From: Zunongwangia sp. ESRF-bin46
GTDB taxonomy: Bacteria; Bacteroidota; Bacteroidia; Flavobacteriales; Flavobacteriaceae
Length of the DNA: 64,000 bases
NCBI GenBank assembly: GCA_002631855.1
Contig: NTLF01000020.1
Coordinates: forward strand, 248,001 to 312,000
Direction: 5' to 3'
Shown here: piece after piece, positions 45,844-56,294 of the stretch
Position numbering within the stretch: the stretch's first letter is position 1
Layout: each line of letters starts with the position of its first letter
Notes under the pieces: model-generated
What the model was told of the DNA's origin: nothing
The model's input: only the letters and a program-made list of their open reading frames with translations
Database searches by the model: none
Program-made: the position numbers and the translations under genes

Positions 45844-47556
45844 TCATTGAATAGAATCGATTACACTACCACACGTCATCATTGCTTCTCCATAATAGGG
45901 ATTTCGAATCTCTGGCTCACTACTTAGCCAAGAAGCCCCTTTGTTGCTATTTGCCATCGGGCATTTTTGGACATAGTAATTGGTTGAGCTTTCTATATTC
46001 ATTGCGATAGGCACGATATTCTCATTTAGAATTACAAAATGAGCGCGCTGATTTTCCAAAATATCATTGTTTACGATGGCATTCAGCATCTCAATACTTT
46101 TGGTTAGGTGTTGTTCTTCCATCTTGCCTAAATCTTCTGTCGATATTGTTTTTAATTTTTCTGAGGTCGCTTTCGCGAAATCGGAAACCTGACTGGCATC
46201 ACTTGCTACAAAAGCATCTTTCATTTTGAGATACGATGGTAATGCATCGTTAAAAGCAGAACTGAAGGCACTACTGAAACTCATTTCCATATCGCCCACC
46301 ATAGCTGATTCGTCCTGCATCATCTGCTGATTCATCATCGATTTTTTGCCTTGTAATTGCGCTGCTGCATCTACGGTAAAGGTTCCGTTAGTAACAATTT
46401 CATCTCCAGAAGCCAATCCGTCGGTTATGGAATAGCTATCTCCAGACTTTGTGCCTAAGGTGACTTCGCGCATTTCAAAAACAGGCGGATTGTCCTTGGT
46501 TTTTATATAGACCAATGACCGTTCACCTGTCCAAAGAACTGCAGTTGCAGGAATAGTAATTTCAGCGGCTCCTGAAGTATTAATTCCTTTAATTTTACCT
46601 GTTACAAACATTCCAGGTTTAAAAATACCTTCTCGATTATTCAACGTAGCCCGAACCGATACCGTTCGTGTTTGGGTGTTTAAAATAGGGTCTACAAAAG
46701 AAAGTTTTGCAGTAAACTCCTTGTCTGGATAGGCATTGGTAGTAACGGTAATAAGTTGGTCTTTATCAATTTGAGAAATCTGATTTTCATACACATCAAA
46801 AGAAGCCCAAACTGTGTTGAGGTTGCTCACCTTGAATATAGGTTTGCCATCCATAATATGAGCGCCTTCTTTTGCCAGTAACTCGGTAACTACACCACTA
46901 ACGTGTGAGTAAATAGTGAAAGAAGTTTGTACTTCTCCCGTACGTTGTATCTTATCTAATTGTGACCCAGGTATTTTCCAATTCTGAAGTTTTTTACGGA
47001 CGGCCTCATATAATTTAGGCTGTGATTCTTTCAATCTATATGCCGTGATGAATTCTTGTTGCGCACTAACCAATTCTGGAGAATAGATTGTTGCGACAGC
47101 TTGTCCTTTTTTTACGGTTTCACCTACTGTATTAACATACAACCGTTCTATTCTTCCATTAAAATGTGCTGGCTGAATGGCGGTTGCCTCTTCATTTTCC
47201 ATAATTTTTCCTGAAAGTGTCAGCACCCCATTTTCAGCATTACTCACATTACCAATAACTGTGGTCTGAATATTGGCCAACGCCATTGCATGTTTAGACA
47301 TGGTAAATTCACTGGCAGATAAACCATTGGTAGTGGTTTCGGCAGGGATCAAATCCATCCCACAAATAGGGCAGTCCCCAGGTTCGGGTTGTAAAATTTG
47401 TGGGTGCATCGAGCAGGTCCATTGTTGGGTTTCTTCTGAATGATTGTGCTTTTCTGTTGTGACTGAGTTACTGTTGTCATTAGTATTTCCGAAGAAAACA
47501 AAACCCAATAACAATCCAACAATTAACAATGCGATATATATGATATATTTTTTCAT
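45844..47556 (-). CDS. cusB: RND efflux periplasmic adaptor, CusB-like, with DUF3347
   Basis: A 570-residue membrane-fusion protein of a tripartite metal efflux pump. An N-terminal membrane anchor (about 4-23) precedes a heavy-metal-binding domain at 46-72 (CSMHP, then CPICGMD), then the barrel-sandwich, hairpin and beta-barrel domains of CusB-type adaptors. A C-terminal DUF3347 domain (about 425-570) carries KCPMANSNKGASWLSSEPEI followed by RNPYYGEAMMTCG, a likely copper-binding segment. Last gene of the operon. The copper assignment follows from the domains and from the CopA-type ATPase; zinc or silver are alternatives. Confidence 0.9.
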   Translation of the reverse strand: MKKYIIYIALLIVGLLLGFVFFGNTNDNSNSVTTEKHNHSEETQQWTCSMHPQILQPEPGDCPICGMDLIPAETTTNGLSASEFTMSKHAMALANIQTTVIGNVSNAENGVLTLSGKIMENEEATAIQPAHFNGRIERLYVNTVGETVKKGQAVATIYSPELVSAQQEFITAYRLKESQPKLYEAVRKKLQNWKIPGSQLDKIQRTGEVQTSFTIYSHVSGVVTELLAKEGAHIMDGKPIFKVSNLNTVWASFDVYENQISQIDKDQLITVTTNAYPDKEFTAKLSFVDPILNTQTRTVSVRATLNNREGIFKPGMFVTGKIKGINTSGAAEITIPATAVLWTGERSLVYIKTKDNPPVFEMREVTLGTKSGDSYSITDGLASGDEIVTNGTFTVDAAAQLQGKKSMMNQQMMQDESAMVGDMEMSFSSAFSSAFNDALPSYLKMKDAFVASDASQVSDFAKATSEKLKTISTEDLGKMEEQHLTKSIEMLNAIVNNDILENQRAHFVILNENIVPIAMNIESSTNYYVQKCPMANSNKGASWLSSEPEIRNPYYGEAMMTCGSVIDSIQ

Positions 47557-47576
47557 AATGTAATAGAATTAATAGA

Positions 47577-48053
47577 CTATTTATTTGCCTCTAAGCGCTT
47601 TATCATCGCTTTCATTTCTTTAATTTCTCTTTTCTGTGCCTTGATAATATCTTCGGCTAATTTCTTTACCTCAGGGTCACTTATTTTAGCTTTATTACTG
47701 GTGAGAATTGCTATGGAATGATGTGGAATCATCGCTTTCATCCAAGCTACATCCTCGATAGGTTTTTGAGCGCGTACCAAATACAATGCACTTATAAATA
47801 GCAGGGTGCTACCGGCATAGATGGCAAGGTTTTTTTTCTTATTGCTATACATATGAAGCATAAGGGACAACATAATAACTGCCATGGCGGCGATACCCAA
47901 GCACGTCATATAAAACCGCGTAAGACTAAAGTATACATGATCAAATTCATAGGTGTTTAGGTACATCGTTATGTACATGGCAATAAATGAAAAACCTAAC
48001 ATTAAAAAAAAGCGAACGTAACTGCTTGTGTTTTTTTCTTTTGAAGCATTCAT
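47577..48053 (-). CDS. DUF305 family membrane protein
   Basis: A 158-residue protein with three N-terminal membrane segments (about 13-33, 45-68 and 77-93) and a short periplasmic or cytosolic DUF305 region (AWMKAMIPHHSIAILTS, then EVKKLAEDIIKAQKREIKEM). The MIPHH motif is the family's likely metal site. DUF305 proteins frequently accompany copper resistance genes, as here between copA and cusB. Confidence 0.88.
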   Translation of the reverse strand: MNASKEKNTSSYVRFFLMLGFSFIAMYITMYLNTYEFDHVYFSLTRFYMTCLGIAAMAVIMLSLMLHMYSNKKKNLAIYAGSTLLFISALYLVRAQKPIEDVAWMKAMIPHHSIAILTSNKAKISDPEVKKLAEDIIKAQKREIKEMKAMIKRLEANK

Positions 48054-48072
48054 AATTTTATTGTTTTAATTA

Positions 48073-50583
48073 TTAATCAATTGATTTGTTTCGTAAACGC
48101 AACGAGTTGGCAATAACCGAAACCGAACTAAAACTCATTGCCAAAGCTGCAATCATAGGTGATAACAATAATCCAAAAACCGGGAACAATACACCAGCAG
48201 CGATTGGAATACCTAATGTGTTATATATTAATGCGAAAAACAGGTTCTGTTTTATGTTTTTCATCACAGCATCACTTAGGTTTCTTGCTTTTACAATACC
48301 ATGCAGGTCGCCTTTCACTAAAGTGATTTCAGCACTTTCAATAGCGACATCGGTGCCGGTTCCCATAGCAATGCCCACATCACTTTTAGCTAGGGCAGGA
48401 GCATCGTTAATTCCATCGCCTGCCATGGCTACTTTTTTACCTTGCTTTTGCAAGCGCTCTACTTCATCTAATTTATCTTTTGGGAGCATCTCGGCTTTAA
48501 AGTTGGATAATTGCAATTCGTCTGCTACGGCTTGAGCAGTGTCGTGATTATCACCGGTAAGCATAATCACGTTAATTCCTTTTTCTTGAAGTGCCTGAAT
48601 CGCCTTTTGACTAGTCTCTTTTATTTTGTCACCAATAGCCACATAACCAACAGCTTCACCATCAACAGCCAAATAGGAAACGGTTTTTCCTTTTTTCTGA
48701 AAGGATTGCGCTGTTTTTTTTAATTCTTCGGAAAGGGTAGCATTGGCCACTTCCATCATCTTTTCATTTCCTAAAGCGGTCTTTTTTCCGTTTACGATAC
48801 CCTCCACACCTTTTCCAGTAACAGAATTGAAGTTTTCAGCTTTCAGAAAGTCAACATTCCTTCCTTTTCCGTAGGCAACAGTTGCTTCGGCCAGTGGATG
48901 TTCACTTAAGTTATTTAAAGAAACAATGTATTGCAACACTTCCTCTTCTGAAAAAGAACCTGTCTCAGCCTTTCCAACTTCTGAAACAGTGGGCTTTCCT
49001 TCGGTTATAGTACCCGTTTTATCAATAATGAGCGTATCAACCTTATTCATCCTTTCTAAGGCTTCTGCATTTTTAATCAATACACCATTTTGAGCTCCTT
49101 TGCCCACACCTACCATAACGGACATAGGCGTTGCCAATCCCAAGGCACAGGGACAGGCAATAATTAATACGGCGATGGCATTTATTAGTGCATATACATA
49201 GGCAGGGTTGGGACCCCAAATAGCCCAAACAATAAACGTAATAATAGATACCAATACCACAATAGGTACAAAATAACCTGAAATGGTATCGGCCAACTTT
49301 TGAATGGGTGCCCGGCTTCGACTCGCATCGTTTACCATTTTAATAATTTGCGACAACAACGTATCGGCACCCACTTTTTCAGCCTTCATTAAAAAAGACT
49401 GGTTACCATTGATGGTTCCGCTGTTTACTTTATCTCCTTGTTTTTTATCGACAGGGATTGGTTCACCAGTAATCATCGATTCATCAACAGACGTGTTTCC
49501 TTCTGTAATATTTCCGTCCACTGGAATTTTATCTCCGGGTTTAACACGTAAAATATCACCCTTTTCAATGGCATCGATAGAAATTACTTCTTCTTGTCCA
49601 TCCACCACACGAACGGCCTTGTTGGGGGCGAGTTTTAGCAATTCCTTTACAGCGCTGTTGGTTTTGCTATGCGCACGGGCTTCCAATACCTGTCCCATTA
49701 AGACTAAAGTTAAAATGACAGTTGCTGCTTCAAAATAAACATGTACCGTCCCTGCTTCGGTTTTAAACTGAGGTGGGAAAAAATCGGGGACTACCATTCC
49801 AAAAACACTAAAGACCCACGCCACTCCGGCTCCAATACCAATTAAGGTAAACATATTGAGGTTCCAGGTTTTAATACTACGGTAGGCGCGTTCAAAAAAC
49901 ATCCAAGTAGCATAAAAAACCACGGGAATTGATAGTCCAAACTGAATCCAATTCCAATACTGTTGGTCCAGTACTTTGTATAATGGATTGTTCGGAATCA
50001 TTTCAGACATTGCAATTAAAAAAATAGGCAGCGTAAAGCCTAAAGCCAACCAGAATTTTTTAATGAGTTTGTTATACGTTTTTTCTTCAGCTGAAAGATC
50101 TGGTTCTTTTGGAACCAAATCCATACCGCAAATAGGGCAGGGGCCAGGTTCATTTTTAATTACTTCTGGGTGCATGGGGCACGTCCATTCTTCTGAAAAA
50201 GTAGAACTTGTACTTGCTTCAGGAACCAAATCCATTCCACAAACAGGGCAGTCACCAGGCTTGTCGTAGGTTTTGTCACCTTCGCAATGCATAGGGCAGT
50301 AATACTTAGTTCCTGCGGAGGCAGGAATCTCCTTCTTACTATCTTTGCTTTCAGTTTCTTTTGGCTTTTCTCCCTCTGGATGTATACTATACAATCCCCC
50401 ATCATCCTCTAATGCTTTTTGAAAAGCTGTTATAGGAATATGCTCATCCATCGTGATAATAGCCTCTTCCTTTTCTAAATTTACTTGAACATTAGTCACG
50501 CCAGAGACTTTAGATAAGGTTTGTTCAACGTGTGAGCGACATCCGTTGCAAGACATTCCGTGTATGTGATAGGTATGTGTCAT
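48073..50583 (-). CDS. copA: Copper-translocating P-type ATPase CopA
   Basis: An 836-residue P1B-type ATPase that should export Cu(I) from the cytosol. An HMA domain (GMSCNGC at 9-15) is followed by two heavy-metal-binding domains at about 94-121 and 132-158 (CPMH, then CGMDLVP), then eight membrane helices. The transport motif is CPC in [12 protein letters not shown] (about 475), the phosphorylation site DKTGT is at about 520, the SEHPLAEA motif follows, and the last helices carry [11 protein letters not shown] and [15 protein letters not shown], the Cu(I)-class (P1B-1) pattern. It overlaps cusC by 4 bases. Confidence 0.95.
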   Translation of the reverse strand: MTHTYHIHGMSCNGCRSHVEQTLSKVSGVTNVQVNLEKEEAIITMDEHIPITAFQKALEDDGGLYSIHPEGEKPKETESKDSKKEIPASAGTKYYCPMHCEGDKTYDKPGDCPVCGMDLVPEASTSSTFSEEWTCPMHPEVIKNEPGPCPICGMDLVPKEPDLSAEEKTYNKLIKKFWLALGFTLPIFLIAMSEMIPNNPLYKVLDQQYWNWIQFGLSIPVVFYATWMFFERAYRSIKTWNLNMFTLIGIGAGVAWVFSVFGMVVPDFFPPQFKTEAGTVHVYFEAATVILTLVLMGQVLEARAHSKTNSAVKELLKLAPNKAVRVVDGQEEVISIDAIEKGDILRVKPGDKIPVDGNITEGNTSVDESMITGEPIPVDKKQGDKVNSGTINGNQSFLMKAEKVGADTLLSQIIKMVNDASRSRAPIQKLADTISGYFVPIVVLVSIITFIVWAIWGPNPAYVYALINAIAVLIIACPCALGLATPMSVMVGVGKGAQNGVLIKNAEALERMNKVDTLIIDKTGTITEGKPTVSEVGKAETGSFSEEEVLQYIVSLNNLSEHPLAEATVAYGKGRNVDFLKAENFNSVTGKGVEGIVNGKKTALGNEKMMEVANATLSEELKKTAQSFQKKGKTVSYLAVDGEAVGYVAIGDKIKETSQKAIQALQEKGINVIMLTGDNHDTAQAVADELQLSNFKAEMLPKDKLDEVERLQKQGKKVAMAGDGINDAPALAKSDVGIAMGTGTDVAIESAEITLVKGDLHGIVKARNLSDAVMKNIKQNLFFALIYNTLGIPIAAGVLFPVFGLLLSPMIAALAMSFSSVSVIANSLRLRNKSID

Positions 50584-51827
50584 TCGTTTGTTGTTAAGTA
50601 ATTAAATGTAGCAAGCTGCGTGAAATAGGTTTTAACGGCTTCAACTTGTTCCATCTGAAACGTTAATTGTAACTCTTGAATGTCCAGCACATCGTTAAAA
50701 TCAATGGTGCCGGTTTCATAGTTTTTCAAGAGAATTTCTTCTGCATCTTTTGCTTGCTGTAGGTTTTTTAGTTGTGTGTTATAGGTTATTCGTGCTGTTT
50801 CCAACCTACTTTGCGTGGCTTTCAAGGCATTTTCGAGTTTGTTTTTTTGCTCTTCTTTCTGTGCTGTGATTTCCTGTTGTTTCAGCTTGTTTTGTTTTGA
50901 AATGGATTTATACTTTGAATTAAATATGGGGATAGATACCGAAACCATAGGCATGACAATGTCTTTTCCGTTATCGGTAAAATTCATATCGGGCCGCTCG
51001 GCAACCGGGATATAATCTAAACCTACTCCTAGATTAGGCTGTAACTCTTTTTGATTCAGTTCTTCAGAAAAAGCGACAGACTCATATAATTTATCATATT
51101 GTAATAATTCAGGATGAAGGTTTAGGTTTTCCACTTCCGAAGTTATTTTTTTTGAAGGAAGAAACAACGAATCTACCACAGTAACCGAAGCCTCTTTATT
51201 TTTGTTTAAAAGCGTATTGAACGCACTTTGTTTTGCTATAAAATCTTGTCGCAACACTTCTTTTTTCTGAAGCAATTCGTTTTGTCTTATTTGTAATTTT
51301 AAAACATCTACCGCTGAAGCATTGGCAACTTCAACCGAAGTTAGCGCCAATTCTTTATAGGTTTTTAAAAGCTCAATGTTTTCATCTAAAATGTTTTGCT
51401 TTGCTTGTAAGGCGTATAACTGATAATACGTTTCAGAAACCGATAAAGCCAACTTACGTTTTGAAATAGCAAGTTTTACATAATCAGCTTCGGCCATCGA
51501 AGTAGCATATTCCTCTCGTGCTGAAAATGTACCAAACCACGGAATCATCTGCTTAACCGAAAACCGTGCCTTTTGTGCTCCGGTACGGGTTTCGGGCTCA
51601 CTAATAAAATATCCGGCACTCACTTCAGTATTCGGAAGTGTGTTGCTTTCATTTACTTTTTCTTCTGAAATGTTATACCGCAATTCCACTGCCTGAATAT
51701 CAGGATTGTTTTGCTGTGCTTCTTGAATATAGCTTTCCAAGTCTTGCCCACTGCTTACTTGACTCAGAAAACAAGCAAAGAGAATCAGGACAAACCTATT
51801 TGTCATATTAATTTTTATTGTTTTCAT
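50580..51827 (-). CDS. cusC: TolC-family outer membrane efflux protein, CusC-like
   Basis: A 415-residue outer-membrane channel protein with a probable signal peptide (about 1-27, ending SSGQ) and the alternating long helices and strand segments of the OEP family in two repeats. It completes the CusCBA-type tripartite pump with the RND protein encoded just upstream and the adaptor two genes downstream. It overlaps both neighbours by 4 bases (ATGA type). Confidence 0.9.
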   Translation of the reverse strand: MKTIKINMTNRFVLILFACFLSQVSSGQDLESYIQEAQQNNPDIQAVELRYNISEEKVNESNTLPNTEVSAGYFISEPETRTGAQKARFSVKQMIPWFGTFSAREEYATSMAEADYVKLAISKRKLALSVSETYYQLYALQAKQNILDENIELLKTYKELALTSVEVANASAVDVLKLQIRQNELLQKKEVLRQDFIAKQSAFNTLLNKNKEASVTVVDSLFLPSKKITSEVENLNLHPELLQYDKLYESVAFSEELNQKELQPNLGVGLDYIPVAERPDMNFTDNGKDIVMPMVSVSIPIFNSKYKSISKQNKLKQQEITAQKEEQKNKLENALKATQSRLETARITYNTQLKNLQQAKDAEEILLKNYETGTIDFNDVLDIQELQLTFQMEQVEAVKTYFTQLATFNYLTTNE

Positions 51828-54800
51828 TTTAATTCGTTTTTAGGTCTTGATTCATTATTCTCAATCCTTTGCTTCTTAGAAAGAACTGTTTCCGCACGCC
51901 AACTATACAATACTGGAACTACAAATAGGGTGATTAATGCAATAAGCATCCCACCAAAACTAGGAATCGCCATCGGGATCATAATATCGCTTCCGCGACC
52001 TGTTGCTGTTAAAATAGGTAACAAGGCGAGAATTGTTGTAGCCGTCGTCATTAAACAAGGACGAATTCGTTTCTGTCCAGATTCAATTACAGCGTTTCGT
52101 ATTTGTTGTTTAGTGGTAGGAACATTTCTTTTAAATGTTTGGGTAAGGTAGGTGGCCATCACTACACCATCATCGGTTGCAATACCGAACAATGCAATAA
52201 AACCAACCCATACAGCTACGCTTAAATTTATTGGGTGCATTTGAAAAAGATCTCGCAGATTTTCTCCGAAAAACCCAAAATTTAAAAACCATTCTTGTCC
52301 GTACAGCCAAATCATTATAAACCCACCGGCGAAAGCAACAGCTATTCCGCTAAACACCATAAAAGAAGTTGCTGCCGATTTAAATTGAAAATACAGGATT
52401 AAAAATATAATCAATAACGCTAATGGAACAACTACAGAAAGTGTTTTCTCAGCTCGAACTTGATTTTCATACGTTCCCGTAAATTGATAATTAATCCCTT
52501 TTGGGACGGTTAATTCGCCTGAATCTATTTTGTCTTGAATCGCTTGTTGTGCTTTTTCCACCACATTCACTTCAGCAAAACCATCCAGCTTATCGAAAAG
52601 CACATAGCCCACTAAAAAGGTGTCTTCACTTTTTATAACTTGCGGTCCTTGCTCGTAGCGAATATCAACCAATTCCCCTAACGGAACAGGACTTCCACCT
52701 TCAACCGGAACATAGATGTTTTTTAAATCGGTTGGATTTTCCCGTAACTCCCTTGGATACCGAACACGAACCGAATAGCGTTCCCTGCCTTCTACAGTTT
52801 GCGTTAGCGGCATACCGCCAATGGCTACTTGTAAGGTTTGTTGTACCGTTTCAATGGAAATGCCGTACCTGGCTAAACGATTTCTGTCTATATCTAGTAG
52901 TAAATAGGGTTTTCCTACAATGCGGTCGGCAAAAACAGCTTGCTCTTTTACGCCTTCTACTTGCTTTAAAATAGTTTCAAGTTGCATGCCAAAGGCCTCT
53001 ATTTGTTTTAAATCTTGGCCTTTAACCTTAATGCCCATAGGTGCTCGCATACCAGTTTGTAGCATGACTAAACGAGTTTCAATAGGTTGTAATTTTGGGG
53101 CTGAGGTAACGCCCGGTAATTTGGTGACTTTTACAATTTCATTCCAAATATCGTCTGGCGATTGAATTTCAGGACGCCAATTTCGGAAGTATTCGCCGTC
53201 TTCATCTGGGATTAATTGTTCTCTTGTTACATCAATCCCAGTCGAGGTGTTGTATTTATTTGCTTCAGTGTTCTCGACTGCGCTCGAACTGACATTTATA
53301 TTGACATTTTCAACCAAACTACCATCTTTCAGCATAAACAACCCGTCGTCATTTACTTTAAAACGTTGGGGGTTTCCAGCTTCATTCAGCATATATTCCG
53401 ATTTATATTGAATGATATTTTCATACATGGAAAGTGGCGCAGGGTCGAGGGCTGACTCGGTGCGGCCAGCTTTGCCGACTACCGTTTTAATTTCAGGAAT
53501 ACTGGCAACGGCCATATCTAATTGTTGTAACACCCGTTTGTTTTCTTCTACGCCAGCATGGGGTAGGGAAGTGGGCATCAATAGGAAGGAACCTTCATTT
53601 AGCGATGGCATAAACTCTTTTCCGGTGTTTTTCATAATTAAAAACCCTAGAATAACGATAACGGCAGGGACGGATAAGAATAGTAATTTGTTTTGTAGGC
53701 ACCAATTTAAAATTCGGGTGTAGTAACGCATAAAAATCCAGAATACAGCCAATAGTCCGAAGCAAATAAAGCTTACAAATAATAAATTCATAATCAAACT
53801 TCGGTCAAAACCTAAGGGGCGCCAATATTCAGCTAATAGAAAGACGATCGCTATAGCTGAAATAATAATGTTAATCGTATTGATTCGCTGTTCTCGCAGT
53901 ACTAATTTTTCAGAAAAACGAGCTGCAACTTTTGGGTTTTTTAAGAAACCAGTTGCTCCAAAAGCAATGAGGATAAGTCCTAACCAATACCCATAAGCAA
54001 TGGCTACGATTCCGATAAGTAATAATATGGAATGCAAAATATGGCCGAAAACAGACCGTATGTTTTTCTTTCTGAAAAGAAACGCAGCAAATGGTGGAAT
54101 TAAGAACAGGGCCACAATAATAGAAGCCGTAAGCGCCATGGTCTTCGTAAAAGCCAATGGACGGAACAGCTTCCCTTCGGCACCGACCATTGTAAATACA
54201 GGTATAAAACTGATAATAGTTGTTAATACAGCGGTAAGAATGGCTCCGGAAACTTCAGAAGTTGCATTGTACACTACATTGTTTATAGGAAGTTTGTTTT
54301 TGTTTTCTTCTAGGTGCCTAATAATGTTTTCTGAAAGAATCACCCCAACATCGACCATCGTACCAATAGCAATGGCAATACCCGAAAGTGCAACAATGTT
54401 TGCATCTACATTGAATATTTTCATGGCGATAAAAACCATCAATACAGCAACGGGTAATAATCCTGAAATAAGAATGGACGCTCGAAGATTAAAAACCATA
54501 ATTACGATAACCAAAATGGTTATTAGGATTTCTAAGGTCAAAGCTTCGTTTAAGGTGCCAAGGGTTTCTTGAATTAATTCGGTTCGATCATAGAAAGGGA
54601 CAATAGTAAGTTGTGATGTACGACCATCGGACAATGTTTTGGAAGGAAGCCCGGCACTGAGTTCGTTTATTTTGTCTTTCACATTGTTAATCACTTCCAT
54701 TGGGTTGGCGCCATAACGAGCAACAACCACTCCGCCAACAACCTCGGCACCTTCTTTGTCCAAAATCCCTCGACGGGTTTCGGGACCTAAACTAACTTTT

Positions 54801-55639
54801 GCAATCTCATTGATGCGAATAGAAGTAAAATCTTTGGAAGTAATGACCGCATTTTCAATATCATCAATCGATTGAATATAGCCCAAGCCTCGCACCAGGT
54901 ATTCGGCTTTATTAATTTCTAATGTTTGTGCCCCAATATCTTGGTTGGTTTGTTTTACAGCTGATACAACTTGGTCTAAACTAATGTTGTATTGGCGCAT
55001 TAATTCAGGGTTTACATCAATTTGATATTCTTGAACGTACCCGCCGATGGAAGCTACTTCAGAAACACCGCTGGCAGAGGAAAGTGCATATTTTACATAG
55101 TAATCTTGAATGCTTCGTAGTTCGTGTAAATCCCAACCGCCAGTAACATTGCCATCTTTATCGCGACCTTCTAAAGTGTACCAGAAAATTTGTCCTAATC
55201 CGGTTGCATCGGGACCTAATGAAGGGTTAACTCCTTCAGGAAGTAACCCGGAAGGAAGTGAATTCAGTTTTTCAAGAATACGGCTTCGGCTCCAGTAAAA
55301 TTCTACATCTTCTTCAAAAATGATATAGATACTCGAAATGCCAAACATAGACGAGCTACGGATGGTTTTTACCCCAGGAATACCAAGTAACGAAGTGGTT
55401 AATGGATACGTTATTTGATCTTCAATGTCCTGTGGCGATCGCCCTTGCCATTTGGTAAAGACAATCTGTTGATTTTCACCAATATCTGGAATTGCATCAA
55501 CAGCCACTGGGTCTGTTGGTAAGATACCAGTATCCCAATTAAAAGGAGCGGTAACAATACCCCAACTTACAAACAGGATCAGTAACAAAACAGCTACTAA
55601 TTTGTTTTCTATTAAAAATTTAATGCTTTTATTCAGCAT
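51824..55639 (-). CDS. cusA: Heavy-metal RND transporter, CusA/CzcA family
   Basis: A 1271-residue inner-membrane pump subunit driven by proton influx. The family N-terminus (FPLT-like segment QITYPLTTSLLGIPGVKTIR), the TM4 region with SGIAIAIGTMVDVGVILSEN, and the C-terminal GIATDDGVVMATYL motif are present. It is about 200 residues longer than E. coli CusA (1047). Much of the excess is a membrane-spanning insert at about 528-646 between TM6 and TM7, plus an enlarged periplasmic segment after about residue 745. The metal is inferred as copper from copA and the DUF3347 adaptor in the same operon. Confidence 0.92.
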   Translation of the reverse strand: MLNKSIKFLIENKLVAVLLLILFVSWGIVTAPFNWDTGILPTDPVAVDAIPDIGENQQIVFTKWQGRSPQDIEDQITYPLTTSLLGIPGVKTIRSSSMFGISSIYIIFEEDVEFYWSRSRILEKLNSLPSGLLPEGVNPSLGPDATGLGQIFWYTLEGRDKDGNVTGGWDLHELRSIQDYYVKYALSSASGVSEVASIGGYVQEYQIDVNPELMRQYNISLDQVVSAVKQTNQDIGAQTLEINKAEYLVRGLGYIQSIDDIENAVITSKDFTSIRINEIAKVSLGPETRRGILDKEGAEVVGGVVVARYGANPMEVINNVKDKINELSAGLPSKTLSDGRTSQLTIVPFYDRTELIQETLGTLNEALTLEILITILVIVIMVFNLRASILISGLLPVAVLMVFIAMKIFNVDANIVALSGIAIAIGTMVDVGVILSENIIRHLEENKNKLPINNVVYNATSEVSGAILTAVLTTIISFIPVFTMVGAEGKLFRPLAFTKTMALTASIIVALFLIPPFAAFLFRKKNIRSVFGHILHSILLLIGIVAIAYGYWLGLILIAFGATGFLKNPKVAARFSEKLVLREQRINTINIIISAIAIVFLLAEYWRPLGFDRSLIMNLLFVSFICFGLLAVFWIFMRYYTRILNWCLQNKLLFLSVPAVIVILGFLIMKNTGKEFMPSLNEGSFLLMPTSLPHAGVEENKRVLQQLDMAVASIPEIKTVVGKAGRTESALDPAPLSMYENIIQYKSEYMLNEAGNPQRFKVNDDGLFMLKDGSLVENVNINVSSSAVENTEANKYNTSTGIDVTREQLIPDEDGEYFRNWRPEIQSPDDIWNEIVKVTKLPGVTSAPKLQPIETRLVMLQTGMRAPMGIKVKGQDLKQIEAFGMQLETILKQVEGVKEQAVFADRIVGKPYLLLDIDRNRLARYGISIETVQQTLQVAIGGMPLTQTVEGRERYSVRVRYPRELRENPTDLKNIYVPVEGGSPVPLGELVDIRYEQGPQVIKSEDTFLVGYVLFDKLDGFAEVNVVEKAQQAIQDKIDSGELTVPKGINYQFTGTYENQVRAEKTLSVVVPLALLIIFLILYFQFKSAATSFMVFSGIAVAFAGGFIMIWLYGQEWFLNFGFFGENLRDLFQMHPINLSVAVWVGFIALFGIATDDGVVMATYLTQTFKRNVPTTKQQIRNAVIESGQKRIRPCLMTTATTILALLPILTATGRGSDIMIPMAIPSFGGMLIALITLFVVPVLYSWRAETVLSKKQRIENNESRPKNELK

Positions 55640-55669
55640 AATATTTGATAATTAAACAGTTAAACACGG

Positions 55670-55723
55670 TTGTGAACTAAAGTCACAAACAAAATAATTT
55701 GTCCTTTATGTATGTACAAAGGA
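55670..55723. promoter_or_regulatory. Two inverted repeats before cusA
   Basis: TTGTGA-N7-TCACAA (55670-55688) and TCCTTT-N10-AAAGGA (55702-55723) lie in the 107-base gap between the HYC_CC_PP gene and cusA. They could be operators for an internal promoter or processing hairpins. No exact TAnnTTTG box accompanies them. Confidence 0.35.
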
Positions 55724-55746
55724 TAAAAAGGATACTGTTTAAAATA

Positions 55747-56163
55747 TCAAATGAGGAAAGTCTGGTGTAGTACTGAAATATCTTCTATGAGATAGGGGGG
55801 AGAGTAATCTTTAAAAGAATCGTTATTTTCTTCAACTATCTCAAAAAAATCAATGTACGAATAAACAAAAGTAGCTAGAAAAGTTTGCTGTTCAAGAGAG
55901 AGGTTTTCGAAAGAAAGCTTTATGTTATCTTCTCCCTCTACAATTAATTGCTTGTCTTTACAGCAAGAGTCTTTAGTGATATTGGAGTCACAACTTGTTG
56001 GAGAAGTTTGAACATCCATCCCACAAGTCTTAACGTGCTGGGTAAAACTGTAATCAACTAACATTTCTCCACAATAGTGCATATTTACAGTGAATGACAT
56101 TGTAGTGAAGAGCACTAAAAATGCCATGGAAACTGCACCAAATTTGTGAAATACTTGTTTCAT
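55747..56163 (-). CDS. HYC_CC_PP family exported protein
   Basis: A 138-residue exported protein with a signal-like N-terminus (VSMAFLVLFTTMSFTV). It has the three features that name the family: HYC in NMHYCGEMLVDYS, a CC pair in DSCCKDKQL and PP in YSPPYLIED, with further Cys residues between. The Cys/His content suggests metal binding. It is the promoter-proximal gene of the copper-type efflux operon, 107 bases before cusA, which supports a periplasmic metal-handling role by association only. Confidence 0.85.
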   Translation of the reverse strand: MKQVFHKFGAVSMAFLVLFTTMSFTVNMHYCGEMLVDYSFTQHVKTCGMDVQTSPTSCDSNITKDSCCKDKQLIVEGEDNIKLSFENLSLEQQTFLATFVYSYIDFFEIVEENNDSFKDYSPPYLIEDISVLHQTFLI

Positions 56164-56171
56164 ACTAATTA

Positions 56172-56198
56172 CAAAGATAGTGATTTTTGAAATAGCAA
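56172..56198 (-). promoter_or_regulatory. Promoter of the copper-type efflux operon
   Basis: The minus strand carries TATCTTTG (56172-56179, exact TAnnTTTG) with TTG 16 bases upstream (56196-56198). The ATG begins only 8 bases after the -7 box, so the mRNA should be leaderless or nearly so. Confidence 0.5.
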
Positions 56199-56225
56199 GG
56201 AAGGAATAGAAAATTGAAGCATTTT

Positions 56226-56239
56226 TTGAGCAAGCTCAA
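56226..56239. promoter_or_regulatory. 14-base dyad upstream of the copper-type operon
   Basis: TTGAGC-AA-GCTCAA is a perfect dyad located about 28 bases upstream of the putative -33 element and between the operon and the tRNA terminator. It is a candidate binding site for an activator or metal sensor. No regulator gene is adjacent. Confidence 0.4.
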
Positions 56240-56256
56240 TTTTCTTTTAAAAAAAC

Positions 56257-56284
56257 AAAACCACGCCTTTATGAGCGTGGTTTA
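56257..56284 (-). terminator. Terminator of tRNA-Arg
   Basis: Arms AAACCACGC and GCGTGGTTT around an 8-base loop are followed on the minus strand by TTGTTTTTTT, 10 bases past the tRNA 3' end. Confidence 0.88.
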
Positions 56285-56294
56285 TTTAATGTTG

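Noticed and set aside
54000-54572. A 190-residue frame antisense to cusA
   Set aside because: It is the complement of a well-supported membrane-protein gene; its biased composition follows from that and it has no promoter or family match.
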